This document shows, one piece after another, positions 11,893 to 22,521 of a stretch of DNA of 31,295 nucleotides. A program made the translations under genes and the position numbers. The notes below the pieces were generated by a model. It did not search any database. It had not been told where the DNA came from and worked only from the letters and a program-made list of their open reading frames with translations. Numbering within the stretch: position 1 is the stretch's first letter; each line of letters starts with the position of its first letter. The DNA comes from Conidiobolus incongruus B7586 (Eukaryota; Entomophthoromycota; Entomophthoromycetes; Entomophthorales; Conidiobolaceae). Where the stretch lies: positions 1 through 31,295 of the forward strand of contig JNEM01012215.1 in NCBI GenBank assembly GCA_000697335.1, given 5' to 3'.

Positions 11893-12388
11893 TTAAATAT
11901 TTTCAATTTTATTTACCAAAGATATATGGTCCCCGACTTTATTTGAGTTCATTCCGTTTTCAGAAGAACCATAATATATACCCACATCAATCTAAATCAT
12001 TTTAATTACAAATTAATATAATATGTGGCTATATAAATAGAAAAATAAACTTACCTCTTTACCAGCGATGACATGTTTTTTAATTCTTAAAATATGGTCG
12101 ACAGAGGCATCAGTATCCATAAAAGATACGATGCCAAAGTAACCAAAATTATTTCTCTTAGGATTAAACTTTTTCTATTATAAACGAGTGAATATTAATC
12201 ACTAAAATAGTTCAAGTTATTTAATTTACTTTGACTTCAATTTTATTCACTTTGCCAAATTGACTAAAATAAAATTTTAAAATTTGGCTATCTAAAAAAT
12301 GAATGTTAAATTACTGAAATATAAATTAGTTGATGATTTCACCTTCATAAAATATTTTTGATAGTTTACCAATAAATAATCTAGGCAT
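11893..12388 (-). CDS. Small single-RRM RNA-binding protein
   Basis: The protein is 108 residues, essentially one RNA recognition motif, so it should bind single-stranded RNA; its target is unknown. Four exons join in phase: 12388-12343, 12291-12230, 12174-12055 and 11991-11893. RNP2 is the very start (LFIGKL, residues 4-9), helix 1 includes QILKFYFSQFG, and strand 2 is KVNKIEVK. RNP1 lies at about residues 45-54 as NNFGYFGIVSF, keeping the aromatic positions; the usual Arg/Lys plus Gly at its start is replaced. Then DTDASVDHILRIKKHVIAGKE runs into the last exon, IDVGIYYG, in the style of hnRNP A/Musashi-type second strands. A Ser/Asn-rich tail of about 25 residues follows and ends at TAA. 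The first intron starts GTGAAA, less canonical than the others, so that junction is the weakest, although it keeps the frame and the helix. Confidence 0.85.
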
Positions 12389-13586
12389 TGTATATTTATG
12401 TTTAATTAGCTATCAAAAAAGTATAATTAAGATTTTTTATATTAATTTTTTACCAAATACATTTATGGGATTCGGTATTATTCTCCAATTATTTCGATTT
12501 TTTTCCGAACACAGTATTATCAACTTTGATTATTTTTTATTAAAATTTGGATAAATAAATGGTAATTAATAACTTTTTTTGAATTTTTAAAATATTCTAA
12601 TTTGATATAATTTGGATTACTAAATAAAGTTGTGTTAAATTAAAAAATTGAATACACAACATATATAATTTTGCATCATAATATAGGATGAAGACTTGAA
12701 TTTATTTAAAATATTGTTAAATGATATCTAAGTTTTTTGAACAACTAAAACAATTTTAAATCCTATCTTGAATCATATTTTTGCACAAAATCTAATTTTA
12801 AAAAATCAATATTAGACCCTGTAATTTTATTGATCTATTCCAGCCTATCCTGCTAATTAATTTTATTGGATAACCACAATCCAGACAAAACATCAATCAA
12901 TAAATTAGTTAACCATTATCAAATGCTAAAATTTTCGTATTACCAGTAAATTTGTAATAATGGGCTATTAAAAATGAAATAAACAGTAGTATATAGGAGC
13001 AGTATTTGAATGCTGTGATAGTTAAGTTTATGAAATTATTAAAGATATGATATCATTTCAATTTACAAGGAATTGAAAAATGCTTGTAAAAATCGTCATA
13101 TTTTTGACTATCATTTTATAAAATTTATAAAAAACAATTTTTAACTATTATCATTAAATTTGCCCAAATAGGATATAAAATGATCATAAGTTATGAATTA
13201 AGCAATCTCTAAAGAAATACAAATCGTGGAGATTTTTAATAGTATAATGGTATGATTTTATAAATTTTATTTATTATGAATATTTTAAGGATTATTTAAT
13301 GATGATTAACCCATTTACGGAATCAACTAATAATATCCCATAAATTAAAAATGATATCATAATAGTTAGGAGAAGGGATCATATATTGGATTCATTTCCA
13401 AAGTCACAAATTAATTTTTCTACTTATTATTTTATAATCAAATTATCAATTAATTATTATTATTATTATTGTTATATTTTTTTATATTCGCTTTAAATTC
13501 ATTCTATTTAAATCTAATTTTTTGAACTCGTTTGATTTTTTTGATTTTTTTATTTTTATTATTATATTTTGTATAAAAGGTTAATT
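12389..13586. other. Divergent intergenic region between the RRM gene and PHAF1
   Basis: AT-rich DNA lying between two genes that point away from each other, so it should hold both promoters. No clear TATA box at a sensible distance, open frame or RNA gene could be supported. Short ATT repeats and T-rich runs are present near 13450-13560. Confidence 0.5.
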
Positions 13587-16500
13587 ATGAATAATCAATA
13601 TCATACATTTTCTTTAGTTCAGGGTCGACTTGACCTGGAACTTATTCCTAATCGAGGTGTTTCGGGATTTGCTCTGGGTATTCAATATTTTATTCAAATT
13701 TATTTCTTTTGCTAATAAGATTTCATTTAATAGGTAGAGATATATCTAAAATCCTTCAAATTTTAGAACAAAATTTAGTTGTATTAACTAAAATTAATTT
13801 TATGGTTAATCAAAATGTAAATAATATATATTATTTTATTAAGAATACTATTTTAACATAAAATATACCATTAGTCTCATAATTCGAGTCCTATTATATT
13901 GGAAATTAAACCTTATCAACTCTATTTAATTTTTGATTCGAATACTCAACTTTTGCAACAGATAATTTTATCTGATTTATCTAAGGTTAATTTGAGAATT
14001 AAAAACTACACTATAAGGTATATTTTAATTTTATGGTTCATATTGTTATTATTAACGAGATATAATATAGTTCTCACAAAGTGTGTTTGACTTCTTCTCT
14101 CGTTCATAAAATACTTGGGTAATTCAAATTAAATTTATTATTAGTGATAGCTGAGTATCTAATTACAATCCTTTAGACCTACTTTTCCCGGTACTTATGA
14201 TGATAAAAATTTAAAATATACTATTAGCTATCCAGTAATTTGATCTTTGAATTATACTCAATTTCAATATATTAACGGGTATTTTCAGGGAATATCTTTT
14301 GTATTTAATATTCCTCCTAAATTCGCTAATTTGGATTTCAACAGTAATTCGTTAGAATATTGATACAAGATAGAAAATTTTCTAAATGAGTGTTATTTTA
14401 GATATGGAATTAGAATTTCCTGATAACACTGCACCTCAATGCAATACAATAACTATCCAATTTGCCAATCCAATCCCTACCAATCAAATTGAGGCACCCT
14501 TTATTCAACAGTTTAATTTATCTGAACCTAAACTATTATTAGCCACTATACTGGTAATCTCTATTAAGCAATCGTTTTAGAAATTTATGTTCTAATATTA
14601 TTCGCAGCCTGATGTAGGAATTAGTGTAAAGCTTATCAATCCAAACAAAGGACTAAAGGTTCAGACATATACCATTCGATTTCACATTACCTCTAGCCAA
14701 GATCTCCACTCTGATTTGGGCCCACCTCCCCAAGTATACTATAACCAGGAAGACTATATGCGCTTACATGTCATTCCGACTGACCAGAGAGGCCAATCTG
14801 GTCCGGCTCACTCTACCTCAATACGCCAGAATTCGTATTTCAACCCTACGGATTATTTTTATAATTATTATCACTTGGGAATGGATCTCCTTTTGGATGG
14901 AGTCACTAATCGTGTGAAAAAAATTATCTTACACACTAACGCCCCAAATCATTTTAATTTTAATGTTTATCAAAAATGTCCCTTTCAACTTGTAAACGAT
15001 AAAGGAAATATCGACGCTAACTCTAAGGTAATTCGATAGTATAAATATGTTTAACTAAGTGTTGATACTTATAATTTTTATGCAGTGGTCTGATATTCCA
15101 AAAGTGCTGGGACAACCTATTGGAAGACCTGTTTTATTTGATCGAGGATATGGCAAATATCAAAACCCATTTCCTCCTTCAACCCTTAGAGGTTATTCTA
15201 ATATGATATTTGAAGTATATAAACTCATGTTGAAATATTCATCAATGACAAAAACTAATTTTGGCTATAGGTGTTAAATAATGAACACCTTGCTTCAGTA
15301 ACACTTTTTCAATCCAACCCTCCTGAACCAGAATTAGTAGATTTTCCAAGCTTCCCTCCCTCTCCTGGTATACAGCCATCCCCAACCTTTCAGAATGTGG
15401 AGCGATCTAACCTACCTCCTCAGCAGTATAAATCCAGTGAAATAACCAATGCACCTCTAGTCCTCTCTCCTGAAAAGCATATTGAAGAGGTTGAAGATAT
15501 TAATTCCCAGCAAGCCTCAGAAGATGAGATTGAAGAGAAAATATCCGAAAACCATCCGCAAACAGTTGAAGCCGAAGATATTACTAATGAGAGAGATTTT
15601 GTTATGAAAAGTTTGCATGAAGCCATGTCGGATGAAAATTTTCAATCTGATAATGCTAAAGATATAGTTGAAAAAACAGATTTATCACTAGATAATACTG
15701 ATGAGGTAGTTGATGAAACAGGTTTGAAACCTGATGGAATTGAAAAAACCGTCCCTGAAGACAATTTACCAACTGATGTTACTATTGAAACTGAAGATCC
15801 ATCAAATTTACAATCTGATGTGGTCTTGGAAAATGTACCTCAAAGAGATTTAGAAATTGGACAGATACCATCAGATATTAATGATCCTCAGCAGCTTTCT
15901 CCAGACTTTCAGCATTCTAAAGATTCCTCAAATTCCGCAGGCACTCACACAGATATTGAAGGTCATCCAAGTGAAATTGAATTTGCGGATTTAATCAAGC
16001 AAGCTAGCTCAGATTCTATATTTCAAGATACCACAATTTCCTCTAGGGCACAGAACACAATTTCATCGGAAACTCTTAGTCATCCACCTCAAATTTCCCA
16101 ATCAAAGCCTGATTCAGTGCCTGAACAGCCAGTTGAGGAGAATATCAATATAGAGAAAGATGATCAAATTCAAGCTTATTCTGATAATAGCGATGAAACA
16201 GAGATTGAACCAATAATTGATTCAACTCCTCAACCAGTATTTTTTAAACAAGTGTTTGAAAACACAACTACCAATCCTAAACAAGAAAAACTTATTAGCC
16301 CAATTCAAGATAAGTATCAAGAAACTTCTAGCAATCAGCAATATACTTTATTTTTTAAACCATATGAGCCTTCTTCGCCGCCTCGACCCTATTCTTTTTT
16401 CCAAATGCCTAAAGAATGCCAGTCGTCACTTCAAGATAATTTTTCAACCAATGATAGCATTCAAAATGATCCTCTAAAGCAGTCACAGTCTGTATCCGAT

Positions 16501-17556
16501 GTTGATAAATCTATCAACGAAGCTCAAACTGAACCGAAAAGAGCCCAATCATTACCAATAACAGAACCGAAGGCTAACCTTGAGCCTGAAAAAATATATG
16601 ACGGTGGTAATAGGAGCGAAAATCACCAAGAATCTCCAATTCTTGAGGATCAATCAAAGACATATTACAATGTTGATAAAATATTAGAAGACATTCGAAA
16701 ACGAAACGAGTCTCTCCGCTCCAGGTTAAGTATTTCTACATCTGATACTCATGATGACCAATCCTTTAACGGTGGTGAAACATCAACTTATCACACACCC
16801 TCTTCATTATTAAAATCAGAATCAAACGAATTGCCAGAAAAGGCGAATACCATGGCAACTTATCAATATTTCAAAAATGTGGATACCTTAGATTCGGACA
16901 TGCGGACATCTTTTGATATTAGAAATAAGGAATTAGACAAATCTTCATTGCAAATGGGTGAATTACATTCGTATACTAATCAATCGAGATCTTCACTTAG
17001 TTTAAACGAATCAATTGACAAGAAGGATGAATTATTATTCAAACACCCTTCACTTCCACATACCAATGCTGAACAGGATTTGAGTAAAAGTGAACCAAAT
17101 CCTACTGAGATTTCATCTGTTAGAGATCAACATGATCCACTTAAAGTACAACAATCTTGTGATGTCAAGCCTGAAACTTTGCCAGATTCAAGCTTGAACA
17201 CCAAATCCACCGGATTCGATTCATCTAATGCTCAATCTCTCAAATCACCAACCTTGAATTCCAGTTCTAAACCTCAGATCCCTCAGGCTGGATCAAATTC
17301 AGCTAGTTCTCAACCCTCTAGAATTTCGAGCTTGATAGAGCAAGTCAATAAGGAATCTCCCCAAGAAGCTTTTAAACCGACTAGTGAACCAATTTCTAAA
17401 TCCAAATCCAAATGTAGATCCAAAGCCGAATCTGACAATACATCTAGCGATCCTTCTGGTTCTGATGAATCTTCAGGATCCTCTCCAACAAGGAAGGCCA
17501 AATCATCCACAAAAAAATCCTCAAGAAAGAGTACCAAATCAAAAAATTTATTTTAA
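13587..17556 (+). CDS. PHAF1/UPF0183 family protein with a very long disordered C-terminal extension
   Basis: The animal relative PHAF1 (C16orf70) acts with BCAS3 at the phagophore during autophagy; a similar role here is inferred from family only. Ten exons join in phase: 13587-13677, 13734-13816, 13875-14017, 14071-14118, 14177-14234, 14289-14343, 14402-14553, 14608-15027, 15086-15214 and 15271-17556, giving 1154 residues. Family landmarks in order are GRLDLELIPNRG (residue 13 on), DLSKVNLRIKNY, YPGISFVF across a junction, DYFYNYYHLGMDLLLDG, VKKIILHTNAPNHFNFNVYQ, KWSDIPKVLGQPIGRPVLF and NMIFEVLNNEHLASVTLF, close to human YFTLGVDILFD, FVLHTNYPGHYNFNIY and MIFEVMQNNHIASVTLY. Relatives normally end about there (422 residues in human). 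This gene continues another 750 residues, rich in Ser, Glu, Asp, Pro and Gln, closing with a Lys/Ser-rich basic tail. Nine introns measure 53-58 nt. The ATG was chosen because the conserved domain starts 12 codons later. Confidence 0.93.
15610..15861 (+). repeat. Six degenerate 42-bp (14-residue) tandem repeats inside PHAF1 exon 10
   Basis: Translated in frame, the units are SLHEAMSDENFQSD, NAKDIVEKTDLSLD, NTDEVVDETGLKPD, GIEKTVPEDNLPTD, VTIETEDPSNLQSD and VVLENVPQRDLEIG. Position 11 is Leu in five units and Phe in one, position 14 is Asp in five of six, and position 4 is usually Glu or Asp. Spacing is exact with no insertions. The nucleotide units have diverged strongly, so the array is old and the protein pattern appears to be kept. 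Confidence 0.7.
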
Positions 17557-17576
17557 ATAATTCAAAAAAAAATAGT

Positions 17577-17582
17577 AATAAA
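17577..17582 (+). promoter_or_regulatory. Candidate polyadenylation signal AATAAA for the PHAF1 gene
   Basis: AATAAA lies 21 bases after the TAA stop of the PHAF1-like gene. In such AT-rich DNA the hexamer is common by chance, so support comes mainly from position. Confidence 0.35.
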
Positions 17583-17711
17583 ATCATAAAAAAGCATCTA
17601 AAATGCATTATATATAGTTGTAATAAATATAATTTATTGATATAATAATATAATTTACAAGTGAATCGATTGCAATTTGTTATTCTAAGTCATACACGGC
17701 TATTATTTAAT

Positions 17712-18583
17712 CTATGCCAAAGTAATTCGATTAATTGCCTTATTGAACCAAGATTTAAATCCTTTGGATTGTGATGTACAATTCTGAATTTGACTGCTTC
17801 TATTCTCACTATTCGCGAAATGATTGTGAATATTCGTCAAAATATTATTGCCAATCAGCTCCAGGTCATTGTTTTCCCAGTTGATCATGGTTTTAAAATC
17901 ATATTTTAATTCATTGTAAATTAATTTTAAGTGCTAATTATCTTATATTAGTTATTATCCTTATAAAAGAATAAAGTGTAATTACTTCAATGATATTGTT
18001 AAAGAATTCAACGTGATCAACCTCTAAAAATTCTTCTAATTCCATATCTTCCAATTGAATCTCATCACCTTCGTTCATTTGATCTAATATTCATCATTAA
18101 TTAATAATTATACAATATTAAATAAATTAATATTACTATCTAATATAAACAAATTAATCTTCAAATCGATTTGAAATTTATATTTAATTAATTGAATAAA
18201 TTTCAACAAGGTACTCTGTAATATTTTCAATTCTGTATTTAATTCCAATTCATTATTGCAAATAATTGTTTTATAATTAAAATTAAAATTTAAATCTATA
18301 TAATTGTATATATATTAATAAATTATAAAACATAATTTAATTAATTTAATTACCTTTTAAAATTAATTTCATTTGATATAAATTTAAATTAAATTCATTT
18401 TCTAATACTTTAATAAAATAAAAATAATCTAATTAAAGTATTAATCATAATTATATTTAATATAAACTATTTTTAATTACTTGTAGGAAATTTTCTATGA
18501 ATATAATAATTTAATTTTAAATTGATTAATCTTTGATTGAGTCTAGTTAATTTATTTAATTCAATCTGAATTAAATTGCTCAT
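17712..18583 (-). CDS. Five-exon gene of unknown function, 218 residues
   Basis: No single exon is long, but five pieces join in phase with canonical sites: 18583-18481, 18428-18354, 18295-18137, 18083-17986 and 17933-17712. The introns are 52, 58, 53 and 52 nt, start GTAAT and end TAG, just like those of neighbouring genes. The product begins MSNLIQIELNKLTRLNQR and looks helical in its first 110 residues (Leu, Asn, Lys and Ile-rich). It has an acidic stretch at about 113-135 (EGDEIQLEDMELEEFLEV), then a helical part, a Ser/Gln/Asn-rich linker, and a basic amphipathic C-terminus with KGFKSWFNKAINRITLA before a TAG. There is no signal peptide, membrane span or family I recognise; a coiled-coil subunit of a complex is possible. 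It is convergent with the PHAF1 gene, 155 bp apart. Four exact in-phase junctions make chance unlikely. Confidence 0.72.
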
Positions 18584-21152
18584 CTATTATATTGATTAAT
18601 ATTATTATAGTTATAATACTAAGAGTATATGTTGATTACTTGATCTTTAGGATTAGAAGATGTTAAAACCATAGTTTTAAGTTAAGATAAAGTATATAAA
18701 ATTTATATAAAACAAATTAAAATAAATAGAAAATAAGAATAATATTTAAAAAAAAATAGAAAAATGAAGAAAGTAAACTAAATATTTCTGATACTTTGAC
18801 ACTTATTTATATTTGACAGAATTATGAATCATCAAATGCATAATAGGTTTAAAAATTGATGTGCATTAACTTAATCATTTCAGTTTCAATTATTAATAAA
18901 TAAAAGTTTCATCTATATTTGATTTTTAAACTGTAATTTCTTTGGGAAAAAATTGTATTTTTATATTATGAGATTACACAAATATATGTATTTCACATTA
19001 AATTGATATATTGGCTATTATATTATAATATGTTTATATAATAATAATAATTTCTTATTTAAATGATTTTGATAATTTCAAAATATTGACGCAATAAAGT
19101 TTTAAGAGAGCATAAAATTAAATTGAAAATCAATTGGTTAATAGATGATCTATTAATGTTTGATATTGATAGGTTCAAAATTTCAATAATTATTTTATAA
19201 TGAAGGATAACTTGGTATATTTTTATTAGTTTTATGAGGTGGATTATATTTATAGTTGATAAGTTTTGGGATTCATTCCAGAGATTTTACAGAGTATATT
19301 TTGACATGATATGAGCTATTGATATATCTTAAATCCAGTAACTATATATATTGCTGACAAGCCATTTATCAATAATTAATTGAAAGTGATGAATTATCAT
19401 CACAATTTGGAAAAATTAATTATCCTAAGTGCGTAATTGGCAATTGATTGTTTTTTGCTTCATGCTTCGAGTATTTCATCGATTAAAATATCATTCAATT
19501 TCTTAATGACTTTGCAAATCAGCAAAAATAAATAGGTTAAAATATTTACTATTAATTAATCTTACAACTTTATATTAGCGCTATCATTTGATATTATAGA
19601 AAATAATCAATTAAAGGTTAATGTTTCTGATTATTTATAGACTCTGATTTGTAAATCGAATTGAAGTTTATTTTTGATTATTGGATTGATTTTAATCCAA
19701 AATCAAATAATGAGAATACTGGGTTTTTGATAACTAATTCAAACCCACCAACTATAACATATGATAGTGGAATAACGTTAAATTATCCAAATCATATAAC
19801 TGAATCCATGATTTAAAAAGTTTCATTAAAAGCGCTTACGAAATAACATTATTTCTTTTTTTTAATTGGAATTTATGCTATTGAACATAGAAAATCTAAT
19901 TGATGCAAAAATTTTCTAATTAGGGTTGTAAGCATTGTTCAAAATATAGTAGGGATTTGTCAATGCTTTCGGGTTCATTTAAAAATGCTGATATTTTTAT
20001 TCGATAATGCAATAGAATCTATTCTTAATTCATTCAGTGTATATAATACCATCATATGACATTGAATATATTTATATTTATTTCTGTGATAATTAATTTT
20101 TTCAATTTGATTTGGTTTAAAATTTCATTAACAAGATCTTTAACTAATATTAATCCAAATATAGCTGCTGAAATATAATTACTCACTAATAACACAGTCC
20201 AATTATGTTTAACATACCTTTTAATAAGGATAAAGATATAAATATTTAGATTGATTTTCATGCAAATTGGTATTTCAAACTAAATTATGATAACTTTCTG
20301 TCTGTTCGAATATTTTTCCATAAGTGATATGGTTAGATATTTTTTGTTGAGTGAATTGGCATTGAAGAGTCAAATAAATTAATAATTTGAAATGGAATAT
20401 CTTAGAGTGTTAAACCGTTAGTAAAATCTATTAAAGTAATCAATTGTGATTCAATATTAGGATTATTCAAAAACTAAATTCAATCTGCTTAATACCTATA
20501 TCTTATTTCCAAATCTCTATCAAATTCATTTTCAATGATAATAAAGAAAATAATATGAATATAATAAGATTGAAATTGATGAAACATATTTTATAATTAA
20601 TTATATAGTATTATCCCAATTATTATTTATGACAATCGCAAACACTAGGAATATTGAATATGCCTATTAATATTATGGAACTCATCTCGAAATATATTGA
20701 GATTGAAAATTTAACTACAGGTAATGTTCAATTAACGCTCAGAATAAGATATATTCTATCTAATTGTTAAATAATTGACTTGGATGAAAATATATATTGC
20801 TTTACATTAAGTTAAATAATTTTCTGGTATTTTTTGGAGATAAAATATTATTTAGAATTAAAATGATTGTAATAATATCTCAATTATTAGAAAAAACTCT
20901 AAACAATGCCACCGATTATACAAATATATAAAACAGAGAATATTTAACAATATCCTTCCACAATGATGGATACCTTTGTATGGAGAAGGAGTACATTAAA
21001 ATCAAAACAATTTAAAATTTCAATGGTGTGAATATAAATTTAGACTTGATGGAGTTTCTTCAAAAGGAGTACAATTCAATTCAAATTGATCTCCTAATTT
21101 TCTTACAACCTGTAATTATATTAGCAATATAATGAAAAAACATGCCAAATAC
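18584..21152. other. AT-rich intergenic DNA, no supported gene
   Basis: About 2.6 kb of AT-rich DNA. A 69-codon hydrophobic open frame on the minus strand at 20052-20261 has no recognisable neighbours or family and could be a scrap of a membrane-protein gene. The last 200 bases hold motifs that recur upstream of the second secreted-protein gene and are listed separately. Confidence 0.5.
21065..21095. promoter_or_regulatory. Imperfect inverted repeat AGGAG...CTCCT upstream of the first secreted-protein gene
   Basis: AGGAGTACAATT faces AATTGATCTCCT, pairing at 10 of 12 positions. It lies about 140 bases before the ATG and 58 before the TATA box. The same two half-motifs, AGGAGTA and TTGATCTCCT, recur in the same order upstream of the related gene at 22522. 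A transcription-factor site is a plausible reading; no factor is known. Confidence 0.4.
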
Positions 21153-21160
21153 TATAAATA
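21153..21160 (+). promoter_or_regulatory. TATA box of the first secreted-protein gene
   Basis: TATAAATA ends 72 bases before the ATG at 21233. The other two secreted-protein genes of the window have the same octamer at similar distances. Confidence 0.6.
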
Positions 21161-21232
21161 CCTGATTTCCTTGTCATTATCACGATATCATATTAATTCA
21201 TTAAATATCTAATTTAATTAATCCCTGAAATA

Positions 21233-21577
21233 ATGAAAACTATTATTTTCAGTTTACTTGCTGTTGTTGCTGCTTCTCCAATGCTAGAACGCAGATTGAT
21301 CGATCTGGGAGCTAAGGTCAATGTTGCTAATTTAATCAATACTGGCGTGAAAGTGGGTGTATTGGATCAGGGTAAACTCCTCCGTCTCAATGCTGATGTC
21401 GACGTTTTGAATGGTAAGAAGAATCCCGCATATCCTTATCCTCCAGTTGTTTATCCTTATCCCTATCCTTACCCATATCCTAATCCTTATCCTCAGCCCA
21501 ACTACCCTCAGCCTCAGCCTCAGCCCCAACCTCAACCTCAACCTCAGCCTAGCCCCTATCCCAACCAACCTTATTAA
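21233..21577 (+). CDS. Small secreted protein with RRLIDLGA core and Pro/Tyr/Gln repeat tail
   Basis: The product has 114 residues and no intron. Residues 1-15 (MKTIIFSLLAVVAAS) form a clear signal peptide. A dibasic RR at 20-21 could be a Kex2-type processing site. Residues 20-65 form a short core starting RRLIDLGAKVNVANL, shared with the protein encoded at 22522. From about residue 66 the protein is low-complexity: PYPYP units, then PNPYP, then a run of QP pairs, ending PNQPY. Such tails occur in surface or wall-associated fungal proteins, so a cell-surface or extracellular role is inferred. I recognise no named family. The tail codes through pyrimidine-rich repeats (TATCCT, CCTCAG), which can change length easily. 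A TATA box stands at 21153. Confidence 0.82.
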   Translation: MKTIIFSLLAVVAASPMLERRLIDLGAKVNVANLINTGVKVGVLDQGKLLRLNADVDVLNGKKNPAYPYPPVVYPYPYPYPYPNPYPQPNYPQPQPQPQPQPQPQPSPYPNQPY

Positions 21578-21754
21578 TATAGGTCATTACTAATTACGAT
21601 GAATTATTATCTATTTCATACCAAGCAAACTAATCAATAGCTTTCAAGTTTTTTCATTACCTGTTCCTTCCAATAATTCTACCAATGTTCAATAAAAAAT
21701 AGTTTAATTATTTAAAAATTAAAATATATTTATTAAAATATATTCAAAAAATAA

Positions 21755-21758
<4 letters not shown>

Positions 21759-21788
<30 letters not shown>
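21759..21788. repeat. ATT trinucleotide microsatellite
   Basis: About ten uninterrupted ATT units in the spacer after the first secreted-protein gene. Confidence 0.85.
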
Positions 21789-21789
<1 letters not shown>

Positions 21790-22013
21790 AATTTTAATTA
21801 TATGATTTAATAAATAATATTTTTTTTGGTTTTAAAATTTAAATTTAAATTAATTGATAATATTTATTAAAGGTTGAAATATTTATTATTATATAATATA
21901 TATATATTATATAATTTCAAGAAATAATTTATTTATAAATCATTGAAAAAATTTTTGATTTATTTGCTAAAAAAAGTACCTTTTTATCTAAGATTAATAG
22001 AAATACCATTAAT

Positions 22014-22094
22014 GACGCTTTAGCGGATTGGTTAGAGTAACACACCCTCTGCTGAGGCGTTTAACTTTGGGAGCACGCGTTAGGAACCTGTAGA
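22014..22094 (+). other. tRNA-like relic (Ser-type) or tRNA-derived short repeat
   Basis: A GC-richer island in the spacer between the two secreted-protein genes. TAGCGGATTGGTTAGAGTA resembles the A-box and D-arm of a tRNA, CTGCTGA could be an anticodon loop with GCT (Ser) flanked by weakly pairing arms, and GCACGCGTTAGGAACCTG resembles the end of a variable arm plus a damaged B-box. The 5' GACGCTT has no pairing partner at the 3' end, so no acceptor stem forms. It is therefore not a working tRNA gene; a pseudogene or the head of a SINE fits better. Confidence 0.35.
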
Positions 22095-22364
22095 TATTGT
22101 TGAACTCTGGGTTGTTTATTGTTTTAATATTTTGAAATACACTATAATACTTGAAAATTTTATTTTTATTTTATTTTATATTGAAATAATCAAAATTTAT
22201 ATTTAATGTTAAATTCAAATCATTTTAGCAAATATATTAAATTATCTTGAATTGAAATCATCAAAACTTTTCAAAATTTGATTGTAAAAATATTGAGGAA
22301 AATTTAATAAAAATGTGATCATTTTTGGAACTCCTTTAATTCGTGGAGACTAAGCCTTAGTAAT

Positions 22365-22437
22365 AGGAGTAGTACATTGAGAGTCATGTTAATAAAACCC
22401 CCTTCAGATTACTCAATATCCACTCAATTGATCTCCT
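22365..22437. promoter_or_regulatory. AGGAGTA and TTGATCTCCT motifs upstream of the second secreted-protein gene
   Basis: AGGAGTAGTACATT at 22365 and AATTGATCTCCT ending at 22437 repeat the two halves of the element found upstream of the first gene, in the same order but spaced further apart. A second pair (CTCC at 22331, GGAG at 22345) lies just upstream. Confidence 0.35.
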
Positions 22438-22463
22438 TTTAATTTTAAAAATATGATCAAATA

Positions 22464-22471
22464 TATAAATA
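22464..22471 (+). promoter_or_regulatory. TATA box of the second secreted-protein gene
   Basis: TATAAATA ends 50 bases before the ATG at 22522, in the same arrangement as at 21153 and 30180. The surrounding DNA is AT-rich, so this one is less certain. Confidence 0.45.
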
Positions 22472-22521
22472 AAACAAACAATGTATTCAAATACAATTGT
22501 AATTTAATTTAATACCAAACA

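Noticed and set aside
13572-13579. TATAAAAG as the TATA box of the PHAF1 gene
   Set aside because: It lies only 8 bases before the ATG, too close for transcription to start between them, and the ATG is needed because the conserved domain begins 12 codons later.
13587-15277. An arrestin-like domain in the 5' half of the PHAF1 gene
   Set aside because: A few beta-strand pieces suggested it, but once the nine introns are removed the chain matches UPF0183/PHAF1 from end to end.
20052-20261. A 69-codon minus-strand frame as a membrane protein or receptor fragment
   Set aside because: It is rich in Ile, Leu, Asn and Lys, as random AT-rich DNA would give. No exons could be joined to it on either side.
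21332-21568. Minus-strand frame opposite the Pro/Tyr/Gln repeat as a separate gene
   Set aside because: It is the Arg/Leu/Ile-rich antisense shadow of the repeat tail, open only because the repeat lacks stops on both strands.
22014-22094. A working serine tRNA gene
   Set aside because: There is no 3' partner for the 5' arm, the D-stem pairs poorly and the B-box is damaged.
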